From assembly GCF_026230105.1 (NCBI RefSeq), contig NC_079477.1, positions 18,605,001-18,669,000 on the forward strand: a stretch of DNA of 64,000 nt, given 5' to 3'. Both the position numbers and the translations under genes were made by a program. This document shows, piece by piece, positions 27,401-39,400 of this stretch; within the stretch, counting starts at the first letter, position 1, and the number at the start of each line of letters is the position of its first letter. The notes under the pieces are model-generated. The model was not told the origin of the DNA, made no database searches, and saw nothing but the letters and a program-made list of their open reading frames with translations. This stretch comes from Diorhabda sublineata (taxonomy: Eukaryota; Arthropoda; Insecta; Coleoptera; Chrysomelidae).

Positions 27401-30400
27401 AGTTCAACAGTACAGTTATCTTGTAATTTGAGAGTCTCTTTACAATAGTGTTTTTCTTCTAACTCGGGGCATTCTTCTTTGATGGAAGTAACTTCATTTT
27501 GACTTCTGGCCAAGTAAGGTTGAGGAGGGATAAATATTGTATGGTTTTGAATTACGGGGTTACTTGTGAACCAAGAAAGAGATAATATGTCAAAATATTA
27601 CTAAATTTTGGTATTTGTTCTTCATTATAAATGGTGCTTAAATATTTTATCATTTCTAAAATTTCTTGGCTTGATATAATTGAACTGTGAATTGTATTTA
27701 ATTTAGAAAACGTTATTGCATTCTCGATATTATCAATTAGTGTAATTAAACTCTGAAATTGTACTTTGAAATGTTATAAAATTATTTAAAGTTATTATTT
27801 TCTTTTCAATTGAAATGTGAAATTTCTCTATATTATCAAAAAGTTTCCGTTGATGATCCCATAGAGTCGTAATCGATTTGTTATAATGATCAATCAATTT
27901 TTTATGTAGTGATATTTGTAAATTAACTTCGTGAATTATTTGTTTCTGATTTTGTTGTAGGACATTTATAGCGTTATTATAACTTTCTTCATCGTCCGAA
28001 TCTAAAGTTCCAAAAAGCCATTTATCTATTTTGCCTACAGCATTTATTAGTCCTCTTTTCAATCTTAAATGTGGGCAAATATTTTCTGATTTTTTATCTA
28101 AAGTGTTAATCAAAATTTCTGTTCTACTCAATGATTGTTCAACTAAGTTATGGTACGAAATAGGATTTGTTGCGTTCGCTTGAGATAAATTATTTCTTAG
28201 GTTATAATATTGTTTTAAATTATTGATTTGTTTATGAATGAATTCTAAATCTATATAATATATGAAAGTATGTTTAGTATGTATAAGATTACTAGTTCCT
28301 AAATTGATAGGTAATAATAAGTTATTTACGTTCGAAACTGTTATGTCTTCTGTTTTGGTCGTCTTGTAAAGTAATAGTAACGTTAATACTATTGTCAGCT
28401 TCATTATCTGTAACAATTTTTTGTTTTAGTTTTTTGGTTTTCTAATTATATTTTTATGATATGTTCCTTTGTTTGTTTCTAATAATATGCCGGAATCTTT
28501 TACAATTTCAGCTTATTTGAATTTAGGTAGTTTCTTGTCTCGAAATTTTGTTTTTATGTAGGCTATGTTTTGATTTTCGTAGGATAGGGGATCATTTCTG
28601 TTTTCGTTTCTCTTATTGATTATTTTTTCTTTAATGTTAGCATTTCTCTCTTTAATTTTTTCATATAATAATTTGGAGGTTTCTTTGTGATTTTGTATGT
28701 AGTTAGATATTATTAAGCGATCGTCTAATACGAATGTATCAGGTTATTTATATGGCCTTTAATAATTGTGAATTGCGTTACCGAATGAATTGAATTGTTA
28801 TATGCCAATATCGAGTGTTTTATCAATTGATTGGGAGTCAAATCTTTATTATTTTCTTTTATGCACCTAAAATGTTTGATTAAACTGAAATGAAAACGTT
28901 TAACAGGTGAATCAGAATTGCTATTTTTAGACGTGGTATAATGTAACTCAATTTTGTGTAATTTGCAAAAATCTTGTAGGTCATTATTCTTAAGCTCTGA
29001 ACCACAATCAGCTGTTATTTTATAAGGTAACCCATGATGAGTAACGTAATTTAATTTGTTATCAACAACTGAAGTTCCATTCACACTTGACATTGAATAT
29101 GCTTGATACATTTTCTCGTTATTGTTGAATATGAAAGATCAAATCAAATTTAATTGAAGGGTCTATATTATATTTATTCATTTAACACAATTCACAATTA
29201 TTAATAAAGTTTTCTACGTCTTCTGAACTCATAGGTTTGTTTTGATTAATTTATTTATATCTATTTTATTTTTGCACCAATTATAAGTTTCGTGCCAATT
29301 ATAATTTTCGTTAATTAGTTTTTTATCTTCTTTTGAATAGTTAAAGTTGTGAATTTCATATTGATTTATTTCTGCAGGATAAACTTTAAGAGGTTCATTT
29401 AAAATTATACAAATTGTCTTAAACGTTTCATTTGTGTTATACTGATTATAATTTGAATTTTTATATTATTTTCTTTTCCCATTAGTTGAATAAACAAAGT
29501 TATGGATTATATTATTAAATTTATTATATATATTCTAATTAATAATAACTTTTTATTATTATAGTTTCTAAAAGTTTACTAATATTTAATTTTTATGTTT
29601 TACATATTTTTTATCCATTAATTCTAAATCTTATCTATTCTCATAACATAATAATAAAAAAGAAAGAAAAGTCTTTGTATAAAAATCCATTTTATAATTT
29701 CTTGAATTGCGTACCATTTTAATGAATGATAATATCTATTTTTCCAAAATAGTTCTTCAATTAAACTTTCATTTAGTTTAGCATCTAATTTTCTATTGAA
29801 ATATTTTGAACTTATTTCATTATTATTTTTATCAAATTTTTTGTTAATTGTTCTATAAGTAATCTCAACTTCGTCATTTTAATTATTTATTTCTCTTTTA
29901 TCAATGATATTACTTTGATTTTGTATATTCAATATATTTGTATTTAATTCAGGTTTTATAACATAACATTCTTTTTCCAATATATCATTATCTATTTTCA
30001 TAACATCATTTATATCTTTTTCGTCCCTTGTCATATCATTATTTATTTCATTTATTTCTCTGTTTAATTCTATTACATTTTCTTTTACTTCAATTTCATT
30101 ATTCTTTTCATTATTCATTTGTTCTACCATTATAATATTTTCTTCTGAATTCTTTTCTGTTACATTTAATTTATCTTTTTCTTCTTTATCAAATAATTTA
30201 CTAAGATCTAGCTCTACTTGTTCATTTATTTCTTTACAATGATTTAATTCTGTTTCTTTGATTTTTATTAATTTTTGAATTTCTGGTGATGAATTATTAG
30301 ATGTGAAATTTATTTCAATTACTTGTTCACTGGGTTTTGATTCGTTAGATTCTATGAAATTTTCAAAATATGTTAAAGCATCATTAGGAGTAAAATTTAT

Positions 30401-33400
30401 TTCTTCTATGTTTGATTCTTTTTCCGAGGCTCTTTCCGAAAATTTACAATTCGATCATTATCTTCGTCGCGTTCAAATAAATGGTGAAAATCGATTACTT
30501 CTTCTTCTTCTTCATTATTTTTGTAATTATTATATAGTTCTTCAGATGTAAAATTCGGTTCATTTCGTGATTTAAAATATTTGTTATTATTTGTATTATT
30601 ATTATTATAATTATTATTATTATTTATACGTCTACTTGGTCTGTCAGAAAAATTTCTTGATGTCGTTGACATCGGTTCAGGTCTAGGTAAACGATTTACA
30701 GGTATTTGGTTCGGGCGGAAAACATTTTTCCTAGGACCAAATACTTGCGCATTCGTTGGGTAATTTTGTCTTCTTTGCGGTATTGGATTTACGTTTATAG
30801 GTTGACTAGGGAAATTATTATTGTTTTAATTATTGTTATTATTATTATTATATCTTTCATTATAATAGTTATTATTATTTCTATCATAATTATTATATCT
30901 GTCATAATTGTTATTATTAGGTTGTCGGTAGAAAGAATTATAATTATTATGTTGATTATTTCTATTATTTCTTGATGAATTCATTTGAACATTGTTATTA
31001 TTATTATTATATTTAACTTTAGGTTCGTAAAATTGTCCATAAAGTTTTTCGAAATTTTCAAACTCGTCTACATAAGCCATAGCGTCTTCTAGAGAGTTAG
31101 GCTTTTTAAGTACATATTGTTACGTATAACGCCTGAACATCCCGCAATAAAGGTGTTCAAAGCTGTTTTCTCACTGTGATTAATTTGACATCTTTTATCG
31201 ATTTCTCCTAAGTTTAAATTATTACTGATAATTTGTATAGTCTGACTTTTTAATAATTGCAATCTGTTACCAAAAGCTATCAAATTTTCATTTTTAAATG
31301 GTCGTGTTCTCGTTAATTCCTGTAAAATACAATCTAAATCGCGCCTATCTGCAAAACACTGAATCAACGCTTCTTTTAATTTAAACCATGTATTCAACTC
31401 AATTCTATTTCCCACCATTAACTCGGCTTTATCTATTAATTTTTCTTGTATGCATTCTAATACGTGATTATTAATGTCTTGATCGTTATAAACCGAATAC
31501 GTCTCTATTAGATTCTCACATCGATTTATAAATTTATTTAACGTATTTTTGTTTCCGTCGTAAGGTTTAATGTTGTCTAATTTTAATTTGAATAAATCCC
31601 AATTTAGGGTTTTTGGATTTGACGTTGCCATTTTTATATATTCTGGATTATCTTTTAAGTTTAGTTCACTGAATGCATTTAATAATTTAACAAAATCGTT
31701 CATAAAATAATATGTTTAAAATTATTAAATTATCTCTTCCTTATTCAACTTTTTGATAAGGATGGATAAAAAGGAATAAAAATAATAAGGAGACTTGGCA
31801 CTTACAGCTTAACTGAAGTCCTGTCCCTCGTTGAATATGTAGGTCTAGTGCTGAGGTATTGGAGTACTTAGCCTGGAGTACTTTATCCCACTTTGCGTAA
31901 ACTCGCAACCGCACTAATCCTACTGACTGCGCCAATTATAAATTTCGGGTTTCGAAATTTATTTTTAAAAAACTTTATTTTTGAATATTTATATGAATAC
32001 AATTAATCTCAAGATCGAACAAATTATAAACATTAAATATCATCGAGTTGTTTACAAACATCTTATTTATAGTAAAATAGTGCTGATACACGTTAATTGA
32101 TACAAAAATAGAATAAATGCTGATACATGTTCATGATATTTGATAGAATGGTATTGTTTTAAAAATGTCCTTCAGGAATTCTTCGCATGTAACTAGCAGA
32201 GTGTTTTTATGTACATTCTTTTACATTTCAGTGATGTGCGCGCTCATATTTGAGACATACTGTGTGGTGGTTTGTAAATCTGTTTTTTGTTTTTTGTTAA
32301 TCGGTCTTTGCTTCGGAGTAGATAATTGTTTTGGCTACAATATGCAAGTGTTTTTTTTTTTTTAATTTGGTTAAATACTTTAGCCACAATATTACCTCGC
32401 GCATACGGCATTTTCGGAGAGCTAACATTACACCCTTAATTTCGATTAATGATTAAGCATAAGTAGTTCAAAACAAATAAAAATTATTCATAATCTCCAT
32501 TCGTCAAACTGTTGGTCGCTTACTTCACTACACTTATTACACCATTTTGTCAATGAAAAAGGTGTCTTTGGAAATAAATCTGTTCATTTTTCTGCAGAGA
32601 CAAGAAATTACGTAAACAGGGGCTTTAGAGAAAAATGAATTGGTCGGGGTGGACCCAATTGCTGGCCTCCAAGATCACGTGACTTAAATCCTATCGATTT
32701 TTTTATATGGGGCTATATGAAGTCCTCAGTGTACGAAACAATCTGAACATGATCTAATAGCTAGAATTCAAGCTACGGCAAAAATCATTTAATCCCATTA
32801 AGATTTATTTTCAAAGACACGTTTTTCATTAAAATGGTGTAATAAGTGTATTGAAGTAAGCGACCAACAGTTTGAACAATTGAGATTATGAATACTTTTT
32901 ATTTGTTTTGAACTACTTATGCTTGATCATTAATCGAAATTAAATGAATAATTATTTAATTTGAAAACTACTTACATGCTTGCAGACTTTTGTTTAGAGG
33001 CAAATTTCTACAACACCGTTCATTTTAGCACCATAAAAGATTATTAGTTTTTTAACTAGAAAAATTATCAGGCAATCAGGCAATTTGAAACAAAATTAAA
33101 AAAGAATTTTCTTCAGTGGCGTAAAAAATTGGGGGATAAAGGTGACAACTAACCATGACAGCGCGTCACTGGTTGAATTTTTCCAAATTTTTTTATGTCA
33201 ATATATTACTTTATTAAGGAGCAAATTATTCACCAATTTTGAAAAAAAAATTTAAAGGCACTCTGAATTTATGACAAATTTTTGATTTTGATTTAAAATT
33301 TTGAACACCCTATATCTCAGCAACTAGGCCTCGTATGGGTTCGTATTCCTATATGAAAATGGATCATTTATTGAGATCCCTCTGTGGTAGTGCGTTGTCG

Positions 33401-36400
33401 GTCGAATATAGAAACATCCTGTTCAGGTAAAAGGCAAGTGACCAGTTGAATTTAGCGCCTGTTGAAGTAAAGAAGTTGTTTGGCAAAAGAGAAATAAAGC
33501 CCATCTATGTATGTTTTTACTATGTCTCATGAGCTTTAGAGAAGTTGTTGTTCAAGTGACTGGGAAACAGAAAGAGCTGCATCCATCACTTACTAGTTGC
33601 CCTCCATTCATCCAGTAGGTATCAAGGGCATTTGTTGGTGGCGTAAGCCCTATGATACTAAGATCCACGAAACTCTGAACTCGTCAGTATAGGCCTGAAT
33701 ATACAGGCCAGACTTGTTTATATTAACTACGTGGTCAACGAGCATACATCACAGCGTTGGAGACAAAACTTTATCCTGGCCTCCATTGTTCGACAACTTC
33801 GCTATTTAATTCCACAGACATAGTTCAGTGCCACGTTTCTCGATACCCCGACTAATTACTATAAAAGGAGTATTGTCGAAAGCTCTTTCATTATCAAAGA
33901 ATGTTGCCAGAGCAACCTTTCCACTGGGTAAGGCACCTTCCACCCTTCTCTTCAAATAGTTTAGAGCCAGGTCAATAGATTTGCCAGGCTGGTAAGCATA
34001 GTGTTGAGCATGTAGTAATCTCTCGACCAAGGTGTTCTTATCTAAAGACCGATCCTTGACCTTTTTTATTGTTTTGAGTATAAAACTGATATCGCTAATA
34101 GGATGGTCTTCCTCAAGAGACAGCGTGTGACTTTTTAGTGTTTCTTATAAGAGTAATTCCACCAGGGATTCTTGGCATTACAAGGTTTCCGTCTAATTGG
34201 ACAGCTACCCTGAGAGGCACCAGTAGTCACGTAGCTTTGTAATCCCTATAAAAATTTAAGCTAGATCAAGACCGAAGAAGCGAGATTTTCCTAGTCTTCT
34301 TTTTTCTTTGCTAAGCACTATCTGATATAAAATTATAGATTAGAAATATGTAGACATTTTTTGCCTTTGAACCTTGAAAATATATTTCTTGCTCATATTT
34401 TATTCCAGTTCCGGATATGCCACAGAATCTTGAAGTTAGAGAATATCTACTCCAGAATGTAAAAGATAAGATATGTTATAACGTTACTGTGCGGTGGAAA
34501 AAACCCCATTACGATCCATACTATTACACAGTCATAATAAAATTATGGGATATCAATACAACATTGTCATATAATATAACCGGTGTAAGTATTTCATTTA
34601 GATACTAATAAACACCAAAATATCACAACAAAAATTTATTTGAATATATTTTAATATCTTTTGGTCGTTCTCAAAATTTTTCTATTAACTTCGGAACTTC
34701 TATCATTTGTTTGTTTATAATTAGGGTTCACACCAGCAATGAAAATTTAGTGGTCCAAAAGGACCACCTAAATTATGATTTAGTGGTCCAAAAATATAAC
34801 GTGGTAGACAAAAATAAAAAAATTAACATATGCATGCTACACACACTTTTATACATATTTTTACGGCATATATAAATTCTTTTATGCAAAAACAGCACAG
34901 TAAATATAAAACATAGGTTTTTTTAAAAATATTTTGGGCGACAAATTTGTCGTCGAAGTGTATTATTTTGGCGACATTTCTTGATGATTTGGCGACAATT
35001 GTCGTTATGTCGCCATGCTGGCGTGAACCCTATTTATAATAATTTTTATTGAATTAATTTAACGTAGCATGAACCCAGAAACAGAAATAAACGTAATTAC
35101 CTATTTGTTTTCCAGAACAGCACATCATTTACGTTATCAGAAATTCAACTAACACCCAATTACGATGTCATAGTTATCGCTTTCTCCACTAGAGGTGCAA
35201 GTCCTCCAGCTGTGATTCACAAACAACGATCTGCAAATTTTACTACAGAAGAATATGAAGGAGAAGATATTCCCAGTTCTTCTGAATCAATAGAAGTTAT
35301 TTTAATTATAGGAAGTTCAATGATTTTGATTTGTTTAGCAGCATTGTTTGGACTGAAGCTATATTTTCCAATACGGCTAAAAAATCATAAAAGAGTTAAG
35401 TATATTAAGGCCCATGATAAAATTCGGTAATTCTCGTAATTTTCACAATTTTTAACCAAATAAATGCAGTAGTTTGAGAATTTGAATTTCAAGTTAAAAA
35501 ATTATTCGAACATAAGTTTGTCTTGATATATGCCTATAACTGTAATAAATTTCCATTATGATATTTTTATCCTAAGTTAATATAAAGGGTTTCACAAAGA
35601 TTATTTCTTCGCAAATATTGTAGCAAACATTGACTAATATATTTTAAGCATTTCCTTTGTCATGTATACTTATTTATCAAATTCATTTTTTATCAACAAT
35701 AGAAGTATAGGAGGCCATTGTACAAATAAATTGTCGAAAAAGAAATTAAACATTAGGATATTTACACAATAAATAATACATATTTTTTACAATGATACAA
35801 AAGAATCTGTACCGCGTAAGTAAGACAAAAAATAATTTTTGTTCAATTAGTATCAAATATTCTACGAGAGATCATTGAGTTTTGATTATTGGTTGTAAAA
35901 GAAAATTTTTTGTTTTATGGATGGCCTATTATCCTCTGCATGGTTGGGCTTGGGATGTTTTCTTGGCTCGCTGAAGCCATGCATTGCTAGGTGAGAGTTA
36001 GAGTAGACAAAAAGACGGGTACAGAATCCAGCTAGAAACTGAAGTTAAATTAATAGTAACTTGAACTAAATGCTGGATGTGGTAGGAGTGCAATACCACC
36101 AAGTTCTTCAATCTTAGTTGACGTAACTTTCGCAGTATGTGCTTTAGCATTGTATTGTAATAGAACCCGCTTTCTGTTAAGTAAACCTGGATATATATAT
36201 AGCTCGACCATCTAGAATGATTTTGAAGTTCGATGGAAAGGCAAAACTGTGTTTTAAATTATTAAAATTTAAAACAGTAGAAGTGTGTGTATATTTTAAT
36301 AATATATGATACGAAGTAAGGTGTGCCTAGCACATCGGCTAGGTAGAAATGACTAATGATTCGCAATTTAACAGATCGACAAAATTGTCGATCAAGGGCA

Positions 36401-39400
36401 CATCCTTCCAAGTAGATATAATTGTATCTTCGTCGCGGTAGCAATCAGGAATATTGGAATATTTATCCAGCATCATCAACTATACGCTTAACAGTTGATT
36501 ACTAGTTGGAGATTGATAAGCTAGAGAAGAAAGTTATTTTTCATTGTTTTATATTTTTTAGAAAACAGAAGAGAAATCTTCAATACACAATGATTTAACT
36601 GCAAACAAAATTAAACAAATGAAAATGGATAAATGGGAAATAGATACACAGAAGCTTGTGATTAAAGAGATTTTGGGTGCCGGTGCTTTTGGAGTGGTAC
36701 GTAAAGGCTTGTACTATCGAAAAAAGAAAGAAGAAATCGCTGTTGCCATTAAAATGTTGAGAGGTAATATATTCTAGTGAAAAACTAACATATCTAAAAT
36801 AACAAGGATCAACAATGATAAATGATTTAACTTTTATATTACTCTTTATTATGATTGACAATCTTTCTTTTAGAATAAAACAATTTCTTTGAATCCATAA
36901 ATAGGCAAACTGTTGTTGTAAGGAATCGAGAGGATCAGTGACGCAAGCAACAGTGCAATTAAACCGAGATTACATATCGCTGTTCCGGTAAAACAAAGGC
37001 GTAACTGTTAAAATTGAAATTTTACAGGAAAGACAAAAGTTTCCAAACTATTTCTTAAATTGTGCAACTATCAATCAACTAATATATGTTTTTCAATTAA
37101 CTGTTTATTTATAACTTTAAATTAGTATCATGTTTCAGAAGCCTTATTTAAAAAAAAACAGTTTAAGCCAATTGAGTATTTTTTGTAATTGCGTCTTTAT
37201 TTCTTTAGACTAAAAATTACCAAAAGGCAATCATGACCAAACATATGGTGGGTTGTCAAATCTCTAAATTAAAAATCAACTTAATAATGTTCAAAGAAAT
37301 GCATTTCAATGCATACAATTTAGAGATAAAAGTGATAGTAAAAATAAAACAAACTTAATTATTATAAGAAATATATTCTATAGAAAAAGTAAAGTAGGTA
37401 CAAACGTTATAAAAAATATTTAAGTCGGGATAAAAATCAAACACAAATGTGATCATAAAAATATTTATAAAATTGACGGATTATGTTACTTTCAACTAGA
37501 CTTTTGAGATCCTTTTTCTTAATATCAGCTATTTCAATTTTATGCTTACAAGCAGGTCCTAAAATTACATCTTCAAATTTTTTGGTTTCTATAAAACGTC
37601 TTTTTTGTTTGAATATCTATGGAATTCTGGTTGTTCGTAACTAATTTTGTATGTTACCAAGTCGTTTTCCTTTTCATTGTAGTAACCTTACTTCGCTAAT
37701 TTTAAATTCGTCCCCATTTGTATTTTTTGCTAAAGTTTTTTTGACATTTCTGATAAATGGTCAGGAACGTGGATAGGCCCAGGTCTTTTTCCTCTTAAAC
37801 ATCTTTCAATGATACTGTGAACTGAACTTTGTTTTGTGTATGACCTCTTACCAAAAATTTGTGCGTTATTTAATTTATTTCCTGCTGCATACATACCAAC
37901 GAGGTACCTGGAGAGATATAATATTTAACTAATATAAAATTATATTTTATTAGTACTCACCTATTTTTTTGTTGTCTCCCACAATTGTCAGATTAGAATA
38001 CCCCATCGATACCCGGGTAATGTTTGCAGAAATAGCAGGAAGTATAATCTTTTTCTATTTTTAAAATCGAAAAAAGAAAAAAAAGGTAAAGAGAATTTTT
38101 CAAAAGTAATGATCACTGCGACTAATAACAATTCAGAGACTTGTAGAAAAAGCCATCCATTGGAATTGATAGAACTACCTCATAAAAAGATACCCCAAAA
38201 TTGAAATATTTTTATTTACGTAAGTTTTGGGGAAAAAAGTTAAACATAATTAAGACACACAAAGGTTATTAAATAAAATTTGACGCAAAATGCACTTAAG
38301 TCAAAGCCAAAACCTAAAATTCTGTAAAATATTGACACAAAATACTTTTATGATACTAAAACCTAGAAAGTTGGAGAAATATTAGCACAATGTACACTTA
38401 CGTTGTTTTTCCACAGAAGGTATACACTTACAACTTCACAGAAACCCACACAAACTACACTTGCGTCTTTGTAGCACTACATGTTCCTCTGAAAAGAATG
38501 TGTTTTTAAGTACTTTTCTTCAATAAAGTTAAATTTGAAAAAAATTACATGTCCTTGTTTCTTGGAACGGCGATATCATTTATAGATAGTCGTTGAGAAT
38601 ACTTCTAGATTCCCGAATAGAAATAAAACTATATTTGAGCATTCTCAGCTTTTTTAAAATAATAAATTGAAAAATAGATTGATAATTATTCAACCGTATA
38701 AATATATATTTCAATAAATTTAACATGAAAGATTTCTTGAATCTAGAATAATCCATTTTAAGCCAATGGGACCAGCCAATATATTGTTTCATTACAAGTT
38801 TAACGTGTTTATATTCCAGACAGAGTTATGCTACATTATGATATTACGTATAAAAAAAAACAAATAAAAATCATAAAAATCGTTAGGAGAAAATCACGAA
38901 ACGATATGAGAAAGAAGAGGAAGGGGAAAGAAGATTCATTCAAATCAACAACTAGAGGGAATATTTTTGGAAGTACTATTTGTTAGTTTTGAATTTACGT
39001 CTTGGAGCCCACTGTTCACCAACATTCACAATTACACTGTTTGATGTGCGCTTCGATACCGAAAAACTGAGTATTACTTTGACGTTATCCACAATACCGA
39101 TAACTTGAAGCTGAAATTTGATTAGATCTTCCAAATTCATCCATAAATTTCTAAATCAATTGTTTTTCATTATCCAAAATATTACAATTACTCTTAGTAC
39201 ATGTACATACTTGTTCAAGTCTTTTTTATAATAGGAAAAATCATTCATGGATTGTTGTAATAGATAATTATCGACGAAAAATATATGTAGACATAAAAAT
39301 ATTTTTCTCTCTTCTGTAAATAAAGACCCTTCGTACATGAGGCTTCCTTTAACTAACTTTGAACAAAATATAAAAAATTATACTTGCTATAAGGAAGCTA

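Larger units (their letters stand above)
24509..32194 (-). mobile_element. Errantivirus-like (Ty3/Gypsy with env) LTR element, pol deleted
   Basis: Read on the minus strand, the element starts AGTTACATGC at 32194 and ends AATTTATAATT at 24509. The LTRs are 31934-32194 and the split copy 24509-24634 plus 26660-26799. Both flanks carry the 4-bp duplication AGCA (24505-24508 and 32195-32198), so this is a genuine insertion. The interior order is primer site, gag, a remnant of pol (RNase H/integrase end only) and env. Protease, RT and most of RNase H are missing. The AGTTAC...AATT ends, a tRNA-Ser-type primer site and an env gene are marks of the insect errantivirus group (17.6/297 type). It is defective. 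Confidence 0.85.
21553..33422 (+). mobile_element. Mutator-like DNA transposon with YqaJ nuclease, split by nested retroelements
   Basis: Inverted repeats of about 300 bases at 21553-21842 and 33115-33422 bracket a Mutator-like transposase relic (about 22080-23231) and a YqaJ-type nuclease frame (23047-24114). The interval is interrupted by an errantivirus-like element (24509-32194), so the original unit would be about 4.2 kb. The outer ends read ACAGGGTGTTTCTATAT and the inverse ATATAGAAACATCCTGT. I could not find a matching target duplication (cgtcttat against tcaggtaa). The repeats could therefore be two separate insertions, although the transposase between them favours one element. Confidence 0.6.

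Noticed and set aside
30303..30975. Plus-strand Ile-rich frames in the errantivirus-like element
   Set aside because: They are the reverse of AAT/ATT triplet runs in gag.
21543..33430. Target duplication for the Mutator-like element
   Set aside because: cgtcttat (left) and tcaggtaa (right) do not match at any offset I tried, so the duplication is not claimed.
35395..35430. Alternative torso donor at 35427 (CGGTAATT)
   Set aside because: It would shift exon H into a frame with an early stop. The donor at 35395 keeps the kinase frame.
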